Assembly: GCA_002700305.1 (NCBI GenBank)
Contig: PACZ01000044.1
Span: 51,956-115,955 of the forward strand
Length of the DNA: 64,000 nucleotides
Reading direction: 5' to 3'
Source of the DNA: Hyphomonas sp.
Lineage (GTDB): Bacteria; Pseudomonadota; Alphaproteobacteria; Caulobacterales; Hyphomonadaceae
Below the pieces are notes generated by a model. It searched no databases, was not told where the DNA came from, and saw only the letters and a list, made by a program, of their open reading frames with translations. Shown in pieces: positions 16,352 to 25,813 of this stretch. The position numbers and the translations under genes were made by a program. Position 1 is the first letter of the stretch; each line of letters opens with the position of its first letter.

Positions 16352-16625
16352 GGCTCTCCGTCCATCTGATGGCGCGCAATCGGACCACCCGAAAGCGCAA
16401 TTCCTCACTTTCCATTGAAACCAGAAAAATCCAGGCTGCACTACGGGACACCCCCTATGACGTCGGGTCAGTCCGCCGGGTTTGGCCCCGGATTCCGGCC
16501 GGGATCGAGAAGTTCCCGGCGAAATCCCCTCTCCTGGCCTGCGCACGGCAGCGCGTATGCCTTCACACTGCCGTAATCCTCTCGCATTTACCCTCGGAAA
16601 TTATCGATTCTATTGGCAGGCAGAG

Positions 16626-18629
16626 ATGGCGCAGAAGGGTAACAAGACCCCGGCCCAGCGGACGATCAAGGTGCCCGGCGGCGGCTTTGCTTCCCGGCAT
16701 CCCCGGCTGGTGCGCTACACATTGATTGTCTTTCTCGTGGTCATGCTGGTCGTTGGCGGCTGGGGATTCTGGAAATGGCGCTCGCTCTATGCCGGAATGC
16801 CGAAATTGCCGGAAATCGCAGACCTCTGGTCGGTCAAACGCGAAGCCGCCATCGAATTTGTCGACCGCGACGGCAATACGCTGGACGTTCGCGGCCCCCG
16901 CTATGGCCGCGCCACATCGGTGGACCAGCTGCCGGAATATGTCCCGCAAGCTTTCATCGCGGCAGAGGACAAGCGCTTCTACGAGCATGACGGCGCGGAT
17001 GACGCCGCAATCGCCCGGGCTGCCTGGTCGAACCTGCGCGCGGGTGAAACGGTTTCCGGCGCCTCGACCATTACCCAGCAGCTGATCAAGAACCTCGTTC
17101 TCACCAACCGCCAGACGGTGAAGCGCAAGGCGCAGGAAGTGAAACTCGCCCGCGAGCTGGAAACGAAGATGAGCAAGGACGAGATCCTGTCGCTCTATCT
17201 GAACCGGGTCTATTTCGGCGCTGGCCTCTACGGCATCGACGCAGCGGCGCGCTATTATTTCGGCAAGCCGCCGCAGGAGCTGACCGTGGCGGAAGCGGCG
17301 ATCCTCGCCGCCCTGCCCAAAGCGCCCTCCAAGCTGAACCTGCGCGAGAACCTCGAAGGCGCAAAGGAACGCCAGGCCTATGTGCTGGCCCAGATGGTGG
17401 ATCTCGGCTTCATCCGCCCAGCCGAAGCGGAAAAGGCCGAGGCCCAGGACATCACAATCATCGACCCGCCGACTTACGACCCGCAGCTGGGCTATGCGCT
17501 GGATGCTGTTTCGGAACGTGTGAAGGCCATGCTGCCGCGCATACCGGGCGATCTGGTCGTCACTGTTTCGCTGGACATCGACCTGCAGGAGAAGGTCCGC
17601 GCGCAGCTGGCAGAGCGAATGGCCGGTGACGGCGCGAAACAAGGCGCGAGCCAGGTTGCCGCCATCCTGATCGAGAAGACTGGCCGCGTAGCCGCGCTGG
17701 TCGGCGGCACGGACTATACGGAGACAGAGTTCAACCGCGTAACCCAGGCCCTGCGCCAGCCGGGGTCCAGCTTCAAGCCGTTCGTCTACGCCACGGCGCT
17801 GGAAGACGGCTACTCCCCCTATGACGTGTTCGACGATGCGCCGATCACGATCGATAAGTGGAGCCCCTCTAACTATACCGGCAAATATCTCGGTCCGATG
17901 ACGATGAGCGAGGCGATTGCCCGCTCCATCAATACCGTCGCGGTGGAACTGACCCAGCTGTCCGGCCCGGCCCGCGTGGCGGAGACGGCCCGCCGCTTCG
18001 GCATCACCACCCGGATGGAGGCCTATCCCTCCATTGCACTCGGCAGCCAGGAAGTGACCCTATGGGAACTGGTGCGCGCTTATGGCGTGTTCCAGTCCGG
18101 CGGCCTGCGCCTAGACCCGTGGCTGATCGAAAAGATCGAGGACTCCCGCGGCACCGTTCTTTATGAGCGCCCCGACTATGACCGCGACCGTGTGTATTCT
18201 GAAGAACTGTCCCGCGACATGAATGCCATGCTCTACCGGGTCGTGAATTCCGACATCGGCACGGGCGGACGTGCGCGCGTCCCCGGCTGGACGGTTGCAG
18301 GCAAGACAGGCACCAGCCAGGACTGGCGCGATGCCTGGTTCATCGGCTACTCAGCCGCCTATGTCGGCGGCATCTGGGTCGGCAATGACGATGATAAGCC
18401 AATGAAGAAGGTCACCGGCGGCGGACTGCCGGCCGACCTCTGGTCCGACATGATGGTGCTGGCGCATGACGGCAAAACACCGGAACGCCTGATCGGTGCG
18501 GAAAGCGGCGTGATGATCAGCGAAGAAGCCGAAGCTCGGATCGCCTTCTATCGTGGCCTCAGCCAGGCCTTTTCCATCGCCGCGGGCCAGCCGCTGGCGG
18601 GGCGCAGCGGTTACCGGGTCGAACGCTAG
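16626..18629 (+). CDS. Class A penicillin-binding protein (PBP1A family)
   Basis: Bifunctional peptidoglycan synthase, 667 aa. A basic cytoplasmic tail and one membrane anchor (residues 31-49) are followed by the glycosyltransferase domain with EDKRFYEHDG (E114), GASTITQQLIKN and LARELETKMSKDEILSLYLNRVYFGAGLYG. The transpeptidase domain has the Ser motif GSSFKPF (SxxK), SIN in RSINTVA (SxN) and KTGT in AGKTGTSQDW. It polymerises and crosslinks glycan strands in the periplasm. The LpoA-like lipoprotein at 6500 is a plausible activator. The ATG at 16626 has only a weak ribosome site (GGCAGAG). Confidence 0.94.
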   Translation: MAQKGNKTPAQRTIKVPGGGFASRHPRLVRYTLIVFLVVMLVVGGWGFWKWRSLYAGMPKLPEIADLWSVKREAAIEFVDRDGNTLDVRGPRYGRATSVDQLPEYVPQAFIAAEDKRFYEHDGADDAAIARAAWSNLRAGETVSGASTITQQLIKNLVLTNRQTVKRKAQEVKLARELETKMSKDEILSLYLNRVYFGAGLYGIDAAARYYFGKPPQELTVAEAAILAALPKAPSKLNLRENLEGAKERQAYVLAQMVDLGFIRPAEAEKAEAQDITIIDPPTYDPQLGYALDAVSERVKAMLPRIPGDLVVTVSLDIDLQEKVRAQLAERMAGDGAKQGASQVAAILIEKTGRVAALVGGTDYTETEFNRVTQALRQPGSSFKPFVYATALEDGYSPYDVFDDAPITIDKWSPSNYTGKYLGPMTMSEAIARSINTVAVELTQLSGPARVAETARRFGITTRMEAYPSIALGSQEVTLWELVRAYGVFQSGGLRLDPWLIEKIEDSRGTVLYERPDYDRDRVYSEELSRDMNAMLYRVVNSDIGTGGRARVPGWTVAGKTGTSQDWRDAWFIGYSAAYVGGIWVGNDDDKPMKKVTGGGLPADLWSDMMVLAHDGKTPERLIGAESGVMISEEAEARIAFYRGLSQAFSIAAGQPLAGRSGYRVER

Positions 18630-18682
18630 GCCACCGCATCGGCCGATTGCACCAGCCGCATCATGCGCGTAGAGAGCGCCCC

Positions 18683-19720
18683 ATGTTTGACACCGTTGTT
18701 TTCGATACGCTTTCCCTGGCCTTTGAAGAGGCCGACCTGTTGCCGGAAACGGGCAATCTCCTCTGCCTGCGCGCAGAAGCCGTGCCTTTCCTGATGCGCC
18801 TGCCGAAAGAGCGGCTGACCTGCCAGAACAGTTTCAAGCCGGACCATGACGCGCTGAAAGCCGCCGGCTTCACCGTCCTGCCGCCGGAGGCAGAGACTTT
18901 CCCGCCCGCCGCGCTGACCATCATCCTGCCGCCCCGCCAGCGGGACGAGACCCGCGCCCTGTTCGCCCGCGCCATGCGCGATGCACCGGTCGGCGGCGTG
19001 ATCGTGGCCAGCCTTCCCAACACGCTCGGCGCCAAGACCGGCGAGAAGATCCTCGGCGAACTGGCGGGCGAAACGCAAAGCCTGTCGAAGCACAAATGCC
19101 GGGCCTTCTGGGCGGTGAAGACCGAAGACTGGAACGCTCAGCTGGCGGAAGAGTGGATCGCCTTCGATGCGCCGCAGGAAGTCGATAATGGCGCCCTGTG
19201 GAGCCGTCCGGGCCTGTTCAGCTGGGACCGAGTGGACGCGGGCAGCGAATTGCTGGCCGACAGCATCCCGGAATGGATCCGCGGGCGCGGCGCAGACCTC
19301 GGTGCTGGTCAGGGTTATCTGTCCCGTGAGGTGCTGGCCAACTGCCCGCATGTCGAAAGCATGACCCTGTTCGAAGCAGAGCATCGCGCCCTCGCCTGCC
19401 AGCAAAAGAACCTCGAAGGCTTCAGCAACTGGACGAACCACTGGGCCGACGTAACGAAGGACGCGCCCAAAGCAGAGTTCGACTTCGCCGTCATGAACCC
19501 GCCCTTCCACACAGGCCGGGCCGACAGCACATCGCTGGGACAGGACTTCATCCGCGCCGCGGCGAACGCGCTGAAAACCGGCGGGACGCTCTGGCTCGTC
19601 GGCAATCGCCACCTGCCCTATGAAACCGTGCTCAGCGAGTGCTTCAAGAGCCACGAGATGCTGGAAGACGAAGGCGGCTACAAGATCATCAAGGCCGAGA
19701 AACCGAAGCGGAAGCGATAA
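18683..19720 (+). CDS. RsmC-like class I methyltransferase
   Basis: A 345-aa AdoMet-dependent methyltransferase with the RsmC/RlmG two-domain layout. A degenerate N-terminal methyltransferase-like domain (1-160) precedes the catalytic C-terminal domain with motif I GADLGAGQGYLS and the guanine N2-methylation motif NPPF (MNPPFHTGRAD). RsmC makes m2G1207 in 16S rRNA; whether this protein targets that or another rRNA guanine is not decided by sequence alone. It stops 10 bp before the pseudouridine synthase, so the two RNA modification genes form an operon. Confidence 0.85.
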   Translation: MFDTVVFDTLSLAFEEADLLPETGNLLCLRAEAVPFLMRLPKERLTCQNSFKPDHDALKAAGFTVLPPEAETFPPAALTIILPPRQRDETRALFARAMRDAPVGGVIVASLPNTLGAKTGEKILGELAGETQSLSKHKCRAFWAVKTEDWNAQLAEEWIAFDAPQEVDNGALWSRPGLFSWDRVDAGSELLADSIPEWIRGRGADLGAGQGYLSREVLANCPHVESMTLFEAEHRALACQQKNLEGFSNWTNHWADVTKDAPKAEFDFAVMNPPFHTGRADSTSLGQDFIRAAANALKTGGTLWLVGNRHLPYETVLSECFKSHEMLEDEGGYKIIKAEKPKRKR

Positions 19721-19730
19721 AGCCCAGGCC

Positions 19731-20402
19731 ATGAAGGAAACGCGCCAGCTCGCGAAATACCTTGCCCATCTCGGCTATGGCAGCCGCAAGGAGATGGAAG
19801 CCGCGATCCGCCGCGGCCGCGTGACCGGCGAAGGCGACGATCTGCGTTTCGATGGCGAGCAACTGGATCCGCCACCCGGCATGGTCATCCTGATGAACAA
19901 GCCGGCAGGCTTCACCTGTTCCCGTGCCGATCAGGGCCGGCTCGTCTATGAATTGATGCCGCCGCGTTTCCTGTTGCGCACCCCGCCGCTCTCGAGCGTG
20001 GGCCGCCTCGATGCGGAAACGACAGGACTCCTTCTCTTCACGGATGATGGCAAGCTGCTGCACCGGCTGATCTCGCCGAAATCCGAGATGCCGAAGACAT
20101 ACGAAGCCACGCTCGCCCGCCCCTTGGAAGGCCATGAGGCAGAGCTCTTCGCCAGCGGCACCCTGATGCTACGCGGCGAGGAGAAGCCGCTTCTCCCCGC
20201 CCAGCTGGAAGTGACCGGTGAACGCACGGCGCGCCTGACAATCACCGAAGGCCGGTACCATCAGGTCCGCCGCATGTTCGCCGCCGCGGGCAACCATGTC
20301 GAAACCCTTCACCGCGCCGCCTTCGGCCCCCTCACCCTCGGCGACCTGCCGGAAGGTGATTGGCGGCTGCTGAGCGCGGAGGAGACTGCTTCCCTCGCCT
20401 AG
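19731..20402 (+). CDS. RsuA-family pseudouridine synthase
   Basis: Isomerises uridine to pseudouridine in ribosomal RNA; 223 aa. A short S4-like RNA-binding start (LAKYLAHLGYGSRKEMEAAIRRGRV) is followed by the catalytic domain with GRLDAETTGLLLFTDDGKL (catalytic Asp in RLD), the KTYEATL strand and RYHQVRRMFAAAGNHV near the end. Family membership is clear; the exact target (16S U516 for RsuA, or 23S sites for RluB/E/F) cannot be told. It overlaps the convergent dioxygenase gene by 4 bp (CTAG, each strand using TAG). Confidence 0.9.
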   Translation: MKETRQLAKYLAHLGYGSRKEMEAAIRRGRVTGEGDDLRFDGEQLDPPPGMVILMNKPAGFTCSRADQGRLVYELMPPRFLLRTPPLSSVGRLDAETTGLLLFTDDGKLLHRLISPKSEMPKTYEATLARPLEGHEAELFASGTLMLRGEEKPLLPAQLEVTGERTARLTITEGRYHQVRRMFAAAGNHVETLHRAAFGPLTLGDLPEGDWRLLSAEETASLA

Positions 20403-21253
20403 GCCGCGGCCTTGAAGTAAGGCCGGTCGCCCGCGATGGTGACGCGCTCCATGATGCGGACGTTCGGGAAATAGTCGCTGGCGGCATAGTGCTGGCAGGC
20501 GCGGTTGTCCCAGAAAGCGAGCGAGCCGGGCGCCCAGCGGAAGCGGCACTGGTATTCCGGAATCGCGGCGCGGGAATAGAGATACTTCAGCAGCTCGTCG
20601 CTCTCCTTGCGGTCCATGCCCTTGATATGGTCCGTGAACGCCGTGTTGACATAAAGCAGCCGTTGGCCCGTCTCAGGATGGGTCCGGATGACAGGATGCT
20701 CCATCGGCGGGTATTTGTCGTGGAGTTCGGTCGGGTCTTTCTTCAGGCGCTTGGCGAACACGCGGGCGATGTCATGCACCGCCGTCATCTGGCAGAGGCG
20801 TTCCTTCAGGCCGTCATCCAGATCCTCATACGCCATCACCATATTGGAGAAGAGCGTGTCGCCACCCACCTCCGGCAGCTCGATCGCACGCAGGATGGAG
20901 CCGAGCGACGGCGCCTCGCGCCAGGTGACGTCGGAGTGCCAGGAATTTTCGATGCCACGCGAATTAGGCCCATGCGCAATGCGGAGGACTTCCCGGTCCG
21001 GCTGTTCCAGCGGCGTGGCCGGATGGATCTCCAGCTCTCCGAATTTGCGGGCGAAGGCGATATGCTGCTGGCGGGTAATATCCTGATCGCGGAAGAACAC
21101 GACCTGATAGCGAAGCAGCGCCGCGCGCACTTCCGACACCAGCACATCGGTCGGGTTGCGCAAATCCGCTCCGATCAGCTCCGCCCCGATATTGGGCGAC
21201 AGGCGCCGGGCCTCGAATTGTGTGAAAGCGGTCTCATTCTCCGAATACGCCAT
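20399..21253 (-). CDS. TauD/TfdA-family 2-oxoglutarate dioxygenase
   Basis: A 284-aa Fe(II)/2-oxoglutarate-dependent oxygenase. The iron ligands are visible as H106 and D108 (NSWHSDVTW) and H255 (ACQHYAASDY), with R266 or R270 binding 2-oxoglutarate. TauD releases sulfite from taurine, but the family also attacks alkyl sulfates, phenoxyacetates and other substrates. No sulfonate transporter lies next to it, so the substrate is left open. The gene is monocistronic and divergent from the ABC-F gene. Confidence 0.9.
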   Translation of the reverse strand: MAYSENETAFTQFEARRLSPNIGAELIGADLRNPTDVLVSEVRAALLRYQVVFFRDQDITRQQHIAFARKFGELEIHPATPLEQPDREVLRIAHGPNSRGIENSWHSDVTWREAPSLGSILRAIELPEVGGDTLFSNMVMAYEDLDDGLKERLCQMTAVHDIARVFAKRLKKDPTELHDKYPPMEHPVIRTHPETGQRLLYVNTAFTDHIKGMDRKESDELLKYLYSRAAIPEYQCRFRWAPGSLAFWDNRACQHYAASDYFPNVRIMERVTIAGDRPYFKAAA

Positions 21254-21361
21254 GCCTTATCCTCCCATTCTTGTTTTCAGGGAGTGTAGCAGCCCCCCCG
21301 CCATTGGGAAGGCTGGTGACGCCCTCTAGCGCCCCGCCCCAGCGCACGCTACATCGCGCGC

Positions 21362-23182
21362 ATGGCTGCGCCTCCTCTGATTACCCTTACCGATGTCCGC
21401 CTCTCCTTCGGGGGCAAGCCCCTGTTCACCGGGGTCAGCTTCTCGCTGTCCAAGGGCGAGCGCGTGGCGCTGGTCGGCCGGAATGGTGCGGGCAAGTCCA
21501 CGCTGATGAAAATCATCTCAGAGCGGGTCGAAGCCGACAGCGGCGAGGTCTGGCGCCAGCCGGGCATCACTTTCGCCGCCGTCGCGCAGGAGCCGGACCT
21601 TGCCGGTTTCGACACCGTGCTCGCCTATGCCAGCGAAGGCCTCGATGGCGCCTATATGGCCGAGGCGGAATTGTCGGAATTCGGGGTGGAGGCGGATGCA
21701 GACCCGGCCACGCTTTCCGGCGGCCAGCTGCGCCGGGCAGCGCTCGCCAAGGCCTTCGCCGCCGATCCGGACGTGCTGCTGCTGGACGAACCGACCAACC
21801 ATCTCGACGTGCCGATGATCGAGCAGCTGGAAGCGCGCCTGAAAAGCTTCAACGGTGTCGTACTGGTCGTCAGCCACGACCGGCGCTTCCTGGAGAACAT
21901 TTCCACAAACACGTTGTGGCTGCGCCAGGGCAAGGTGCTGAAAAGCCCCGACGGCTATGTGAAGTTCGACGAATGGGCCGAGCAGATCGAGGTGGAAGAA
22001 GAACGCCAGCTGCGCCGGATGACGACGCACCTGAAGGACGAACAGCATTGGCTGGCCCGCGGTGTCACCGGACGCCGCAAGCGCAACCAGGGCCGCCTCG
22101 CCAAGCTGAAAGACCTGCGTGCCGAACATGCGCAGATGCGTTCTGCCCTGCAGGACCGCAAAGCCACGGCTGACCTCAGCGTCGATGCCGGGGACTCGAT
22201 GAGCAAGAAAGTGATCGAGGCGCGGCACCTGACCAAGGCCTATGAAGGTCCGGATGGCCCCTTCACGCTGGTCAACGACCTCTCCCTCAAGATCCTGCGC
22301 GGCGACCGGATCGGCATTATCGGTCCGAACGGCGTCGGCAAGACGACGCTGGTGAAACTCCTCCTCGGCCGGATCGAACCGGACAGCGGCAGCGTGAAGC
22401 ATTCGAAGACGCTGCAGGTCACCTATCAGGACCAGACACGCGAGACGCTGAACCCGAAAGACACGATCTGGGAAGCCCTCGCCCCGAATGGCGGCGACTC
22501 CATCATGGTACAGGGCCGCCAGCGCCATGTCGCGGCCTATGCCAAGGACTTCCTGTTTGCGCCGGACCAGCTGCGCCAGCCGGTCGGCGCCCTCTCCGGC
22601 GGGGAGCGTAACCGGCTTGCCCTCGCCATCGGGCTGGCCCGGCCGTCGAACCTTCTCGTGATGGACGAACCGACCAATGATCTAGACATGCAGACGCTGG
22701 ACCTGCTGGAAGACATGTTGCTCGGCTATGAAGGCACGCTGATCCTCGTCAGCCACGACCGGGCCTTCCTGGATGCCACTGTTACCAGCTGCCTCTGTCC
22801 CGTGGGCGACGGCGAGTGGATCGTCACCGCCGGCGGCTGGAGCGACGCGCAGGAACAGCTGAAGGGCTTCCGGAACAAGGGGGCTGGAAATGCTCCGAAG
22901 GCAGAAAAACCGAAGACAGACAATGCACAGCGCCCGAAACCTCAGACGAAACTCTCCTTCAAGGACGAGCATCGCCAGAAGGAACTCGACACGCTGATCC
23001 CGAAGCTGCAGGCCGAAATCGCAAAGCTGGAACAGGACCTGTCCGATCCGGATCTCTATGCTCGCGACGCAGACAGCTTCAACAAGAAGTCCAATCGTGT
23101 CGGCGCGGCCCGCGAAGAACTCGACATGGCCGAGATGGAATGGCTGGAGATCGAGGAAAAGCGAGAGGCGCTGGCGAAGTAA
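21362..23182 (+). CDS. ABC-F family ATPase (Uup-like)
   Basis: A 606-aa soluble protein with two ABC ATPase cassettes and no membrane domain. Cassette 1: Walker A GRNGAGKST, signature LSGGQLRR, Walker B LLLDEPTNHLD. An arginine-rich linker (GRRKRNQGRLAKLKDLR) follows. Cassette 2: GPNGVGKTT, LSGGERNR, LVMDEPTNDLD. A charged C-terminal extension (about 520-606) forms a coiled coil, as in Uup. ABC-F proteins act on ribosomes; Uup-like members affect ribosome function and transposon excision. Confidence 0.93.
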   Translation: MAAPPLITLTDVRLSFGGKPLFTGVSFSLSKGERVALVGRNGAGKSTLMKIISERVEADSGEVWRQPGITFAAVAQEPDLAGFDTVLAYASEGLDGAYMAEAELSEFGVEADADPATLSGGQLRRAALAKAFAADPDVLLLDEPTNHLDVPMIEQLEARLKSFNGVVLVVSHDRRFLENISTNTLWLRQGKVLKSPDGYVKFDEWAEQIEVEEERQLRRMTTHLKDEQHWLARGVTGRRKRNQGRLAKLKDLRAEHAQMRSALQDRKATADLSVDAGDSMSKKVIEARHLTKAYEGPDGPFTLVNDLSLKILRGDRIGIIGPNGVGKTTLVKLLLGRIEPDSGSVKHSKTLQVTYQDQTRETLNPKDTIWEALAPNGGDSIMVQGRQRHVAAYAKDFLFAPDQLRQPVGALSGGERNRLALAIGLARPSNLLVMDEPTNDLDMQTLDLLEDMLLGYEGTLILVSHDRAFLDATVTSCLCPVGDGEWIVTAGGWSDAQEQLKGFRNKGAGNAPKAEKPKTDNAQRPKPQTKLSFKDEHRQKELDTLIPKLQAEIAKLEQDLSDPDLYARDADSFNKKSNRVGAAREELDMAEMEWLEIEEKREALAK

Positions 23183-23218
23183 ACTGCGCGAACCGATCCG
23201 TCCGCAGCGAACACTTCG

Positions 23219-23233
23219 TTAAGCAGGCCTTAC
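23219..23233. promoter_or_regulatory. CtrA-like site upstream of the PAN-domain gene
   Basis: TTAA-GCAGGCC-TTAC matches the CtrA consensus TTAA-N7-TTAA at seven of eight fixed positions. It ends 32 bp before the start codon at 23266, a position consistent with promoter control. CtrA itself is not encoded in the window. Confidence 0.4.
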
Positions 23234-23265
23234 TAGACTGGGCCTGACAGATGGAGACGACGCCC

Positions 23266-23652
23266 ATGCGCCTGGTACCCCTTCTTGCCGCCTCGAGCGC
23301 CTTTGTCCTGCTGGCTGCCCCGGCCTTTGCCGACACGCCCAGCATGAAACCCGACAAGCCTGAACCGGCGAAAGGTCAGGAGACCGGCGTCTATCGCTTC
23401 GGTGCGACCTATTCCGTGCAGCCTATCGAGACAGCCTCCGCCTGCCAGACCAGCTGCGCGGATGACGAAAAATGCGTTGCGTGGAGCTATGTCGCCACGT
23501 TCGAGGGCGCCGATGCGCGGTGTGAACTGAAGCGCGGCGGCGGCAAGGCCCGTCCGAACCCGCTGGCCACGTCCGGCGTCTCGCCGACGCTTGCCGCAAA
23601 ATTCATCCCGGACCCGAAGCCCGAACTCGAAGGCGGCCCCGAGGCTGAATAA
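23266..23652 (+). CDS. Secreted PAN/apple-domain protein
   Basis: A 128-aa exported protein. The ATG at 23266 has GGAG 9 nt upstream and opens a signal peptide ending APAFA. After a Pro/Lys-rich linker comes a small disulphide domain of the PAN/apple type: CQTSCADDEKCVAWSY, then ARCELKRG, giving four cysteines. PAN domains bind proteins or carbohydrates, but the partner here is unknown. A CtrA-like site precedes it. Confidence 0.75.
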   Translation: MRLVPLLAASSAFVLLAAPAFADTPSMKPDKPEPAKGQETGVYRFGATYSVQPIETASACQTSCADDEKCVAWSYVATFEGADARCELKRGGGKARPNPLATSGVSPTLAAKFIPDPKPELEGGPEAE

Positions 23653-23658
23653 GCGCCT

Positions 23659-24087
23659 TTAGGGCCGGTCGCGGACAACCAGCGGCACCGTTGCCGCAGC
23701 GACCGTCGCCAGGGCGGTCAGCGGCAGGATGACAAAGAACAGAACAATTCCTCTTAGCGCCGATTGGCCGAAATCTTCACCCAAATTCAGAACTGTGTTG
23801 CGGATAAAGCCAGCAAAACAGGCGTTTGCTGCAAGCAGCGTCAAACACAAGACGGGCGTTAAAACGATCACCCACAAGCATGACGCCACCGTCCGGGCTA
23901 GCCAAATCGACAGGGCCGCGAAAAGCGCAGAAACTCCCAAGTAGACATAGTCACCAAGCCCCCGATCAAACTGGAAGGCCAGGAACTCCATCAGTGCCGC
24001 GATGGCGCATGTTGCGCTAGCGACAAGCAGCTTCGTTTGGGTCTTCACCGACAACTTTCCGTCCCCTGCACGGAATCCAGCTCTCAA
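23659..24087 (-). CDS. Hypothetical membrane protein
   Basis: A 142-aa protein with about four hydrophobic helices (LLVASATCAIAALMEFLAF, VYLGVSALFAALSIWLA, LWVIVLTPVLCLTLLAAN, GIVLFFVILPLTALATVAAATV). No family recognised. The longest reading starts at TTG 24087; a GTG at 24048 with a purine-rich stretch upstream is an equally good start and drops 13 residues. It is convergent with the PAN-domain gene (6-bp gap) and lies behind prfC on the opposite side of a 34-bp gap. Confidence 0.55.
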   Translation of the reverse strand: MRAGFRAGDGKLSVKTQTKLLVASATCAIAALMEFLAFQFDRGLGDYVYLGVSALFAALSIWLARTVASCLWVIVLTPVLCLTLLAANACFAGFIRNTVLNLGEDFGQSALRGIVLFFVILPLTALATVAAATVPLVVRDRP

Positions 24088-24121
24088 ACAGAGAGCGTTC
24101 CTTTGCTGTCGTCAATCACAA

Positions 24122-25720
24122 TCAGAGCGCGCGTTCTTTCGTGGCGGTGAAGCGGATGTCCGGGTTCTTTTCCTGGGCGTAGCCGACGTCCCAGGCATTC
24201 TTGGCGAGATAGACCGGCGCATCGTCGAGGTCTGTGCCGGACGAGGATTTGTTCTTGTCCAGGAAGGCTTCCAGCACTTTCGGGTCATCGCACGACAGCC
24301 AGCGCGCGACGTTGTAAGGCGCAGGTTCGAACACGACTTCCAGATTGTATTCCGCCGCCACGCGCTCGATCATCACTTCGAACTGCAGCTGGCCGACGGC
24401 GCCCACGATCATGTCCGAGCCGATGGCCGGCTTGAACAGCTGGGTGACGCCCTCTTCCGCGAGGCTTTCGAGGGCCTTGCGCAAGTGCTTTGCTTTCATT
24501 GGGTCTTTCACGCGAGCGCGGCGCAGCAATTCCGGCGCGAAGTTCGGAATGCCCGCGAACTTGATGTCGCCAGTCTCCGACAGGCTGTCGCCGACGCGCA
24601 GCTGGCCATGGTTCGGCACACCGATCACATCACCCGCATAGGCCGTCTCGGCGATCTCCCGGTCCTGCGCGAGGAACATCATCGGATTGTGGATGTTCAG
24701 CTGCTTGCCGCCCGCGGTCTTCAGGCGCATGCCGCGCTTGAATTCGCCCGAGCACAGACGGAGGAACGCCACGCGGTCGCGGTGGTTCGGGTCCATGTTC
24801 GCCTGAATCTTGAAGACGAAGCCGGAGACCGTGTTGTCGCCTGCGTGAATGGTGACAGGCTCACCCTTCTTCTCGGCTTTCTGGTCCCGCGGCGGCGGCG
24901 CATAGGCATGCAGCGTACGGAGCAGCTCCAGAACGCCGAAATGGCGGAGCGCCGAACCGAACACAACCGGCGTCATATGTCCGCCAAGGAAGGCTTCCTT
25001 GTCGAACTCCGGCAGAAGGCCGGTGGCCATTTCCCGGCCTTCCGCCAGTTCGCCATAGACGCTCTCATCAAGGTTCGCCTGAAGCGTCGCCTCGTCTGCC
25101 GCAATGCGCGGCGCGGCGCCGATTTTCGGCGCTTCGCCGGGGCGGCGTTCGAACTGGATCAGTTCATTGGTGGCGAGATCGACCATGCCGGAGAAACGCT
25201 GACCGCTGGCAGCTGGCCAATAAAGCGGCGCCGTGTCCAGCTGCAGCTTTTCCTGCACTTCATCCAGAAGGGCGATCGGATCCTGCGCTTCGCGGTCCAT
25301 CTTGTTGATGAAGGTGACGATCGGGATGTCACGCAGGCGACAAACTTCAAACAGTTTCAGCGTCTGCGGCTCGATGCCTTTTGCAGCGTCCAGAACCATG
25401 ACGGCGCAGTCGGCCGCGGTCAGCGTGCGGTACGTGTCTTCGGAGAAGTCTTCGTGGCCGGGTGTGTCGAGCAGGTTGAAGATCAGATCCTCGAACTCGA
25501 ATGTCATGACCGAGGCCGACACGGAGATGCCGCGGTCGCGTTCGATCTTCATCCAGTCTGACGTCGTGCGCCGCGCTTCGCCGCGCGCCGCCACTTCCCC
25601 GGCCGCGCGGATGGCCCCGCCGGCCAGCAGCAGGTTCTCCGTCAGCGTGGTCTTGCCCGCGTCAGGGTGTGAGATGATGGCGAAGGTCCGCCGGCGGGCG
25701 GCTTCTGCAGCATGGGACAT
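24122..25720 (-). CDS. prfC: Peptide chain release factor 3
   Basis: Translational GTPase that removes RF1/RF2 from the ribosome after peptide release; 532 aa, full length. G1 motif HPDAGKTT at residues 18-25, G2 region DRGISVSAS, G3 DTPGHEDFSEDTYR, G4 NKMDRE. The C-terminal domain carries VGAVGQLQFEVM, characteristic of RF3 rather than EF-G. It stands alone with its own promoter region. Confidence 0.96.
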   Translation of the reverse strand: MSHAAEAARRRTFAIISHPDAGKTTLTENLLLAGGAIRAAGEVAARGEARRTTSDWMKIERDRGISVSASVMTFEFEDLIFNLLDTPGHEDFSEDTYRTLTAADCAVMVLDAAKGIEPQTLKLFEVCRLRDIPIVTFINKMDREAQDPIALLDEVQEKLQLDTAPLYWPAASGQRFSGMVDLATNELIQFERRPGEAPKIGAAPRIAADEATLQANLDESVYGELAEGREMATGLLPEFDKEAFLGGHMTPVVFGSALRHFGVLELLRTLHAYAPPPRDQKAEKKGEPVTIHAGDNTVSGFVFKIQANMDPNHRDRVAFLRLCSGEFKRGMRLKTAGGKQLNIHNPMMFLAQDREIAETAYAGDVIGVPNHGQLRVGDSLSETGDIKFAGIPNFAPELLRRARVKDPMKAKHLRKALESLAEEGVTQLFKPAIGSDMIVGAVGQLQFEVMIERVAAEYNLEVVFEPAPYNVARWLSCDDPKVLEAFLDKNKSSSGTDLDDAPVYLAKNAWDVGYAQEKNPDIRFTATKERAL

Positions 25721-25813
25721 GTTGAAACGGCTCGTCTTTTCCAGGCCGAGGCCCTAGCCGATTTGCGCCGCAGATAGAAGGGCCGGTGTCAGGCCGCGCG
25801 TTTCCGGCGCGCT

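Noticed and set aside
14924..16369. A 481-codon plus-strand frame opposite the monooxygenase
   Set aside because: No recognisable domain; the minus strand has intact FAD and BVMO motifs along the same stretch.
16352..16625. The 274-bp gap between the monooxygenase and the PBP as a hidden gene
   Set aside because: In-frame upstream extensions of both genes cross it, but they are low-quality translations without ribosome sites. I read it as a divergent promoter region and see no further structure in it.
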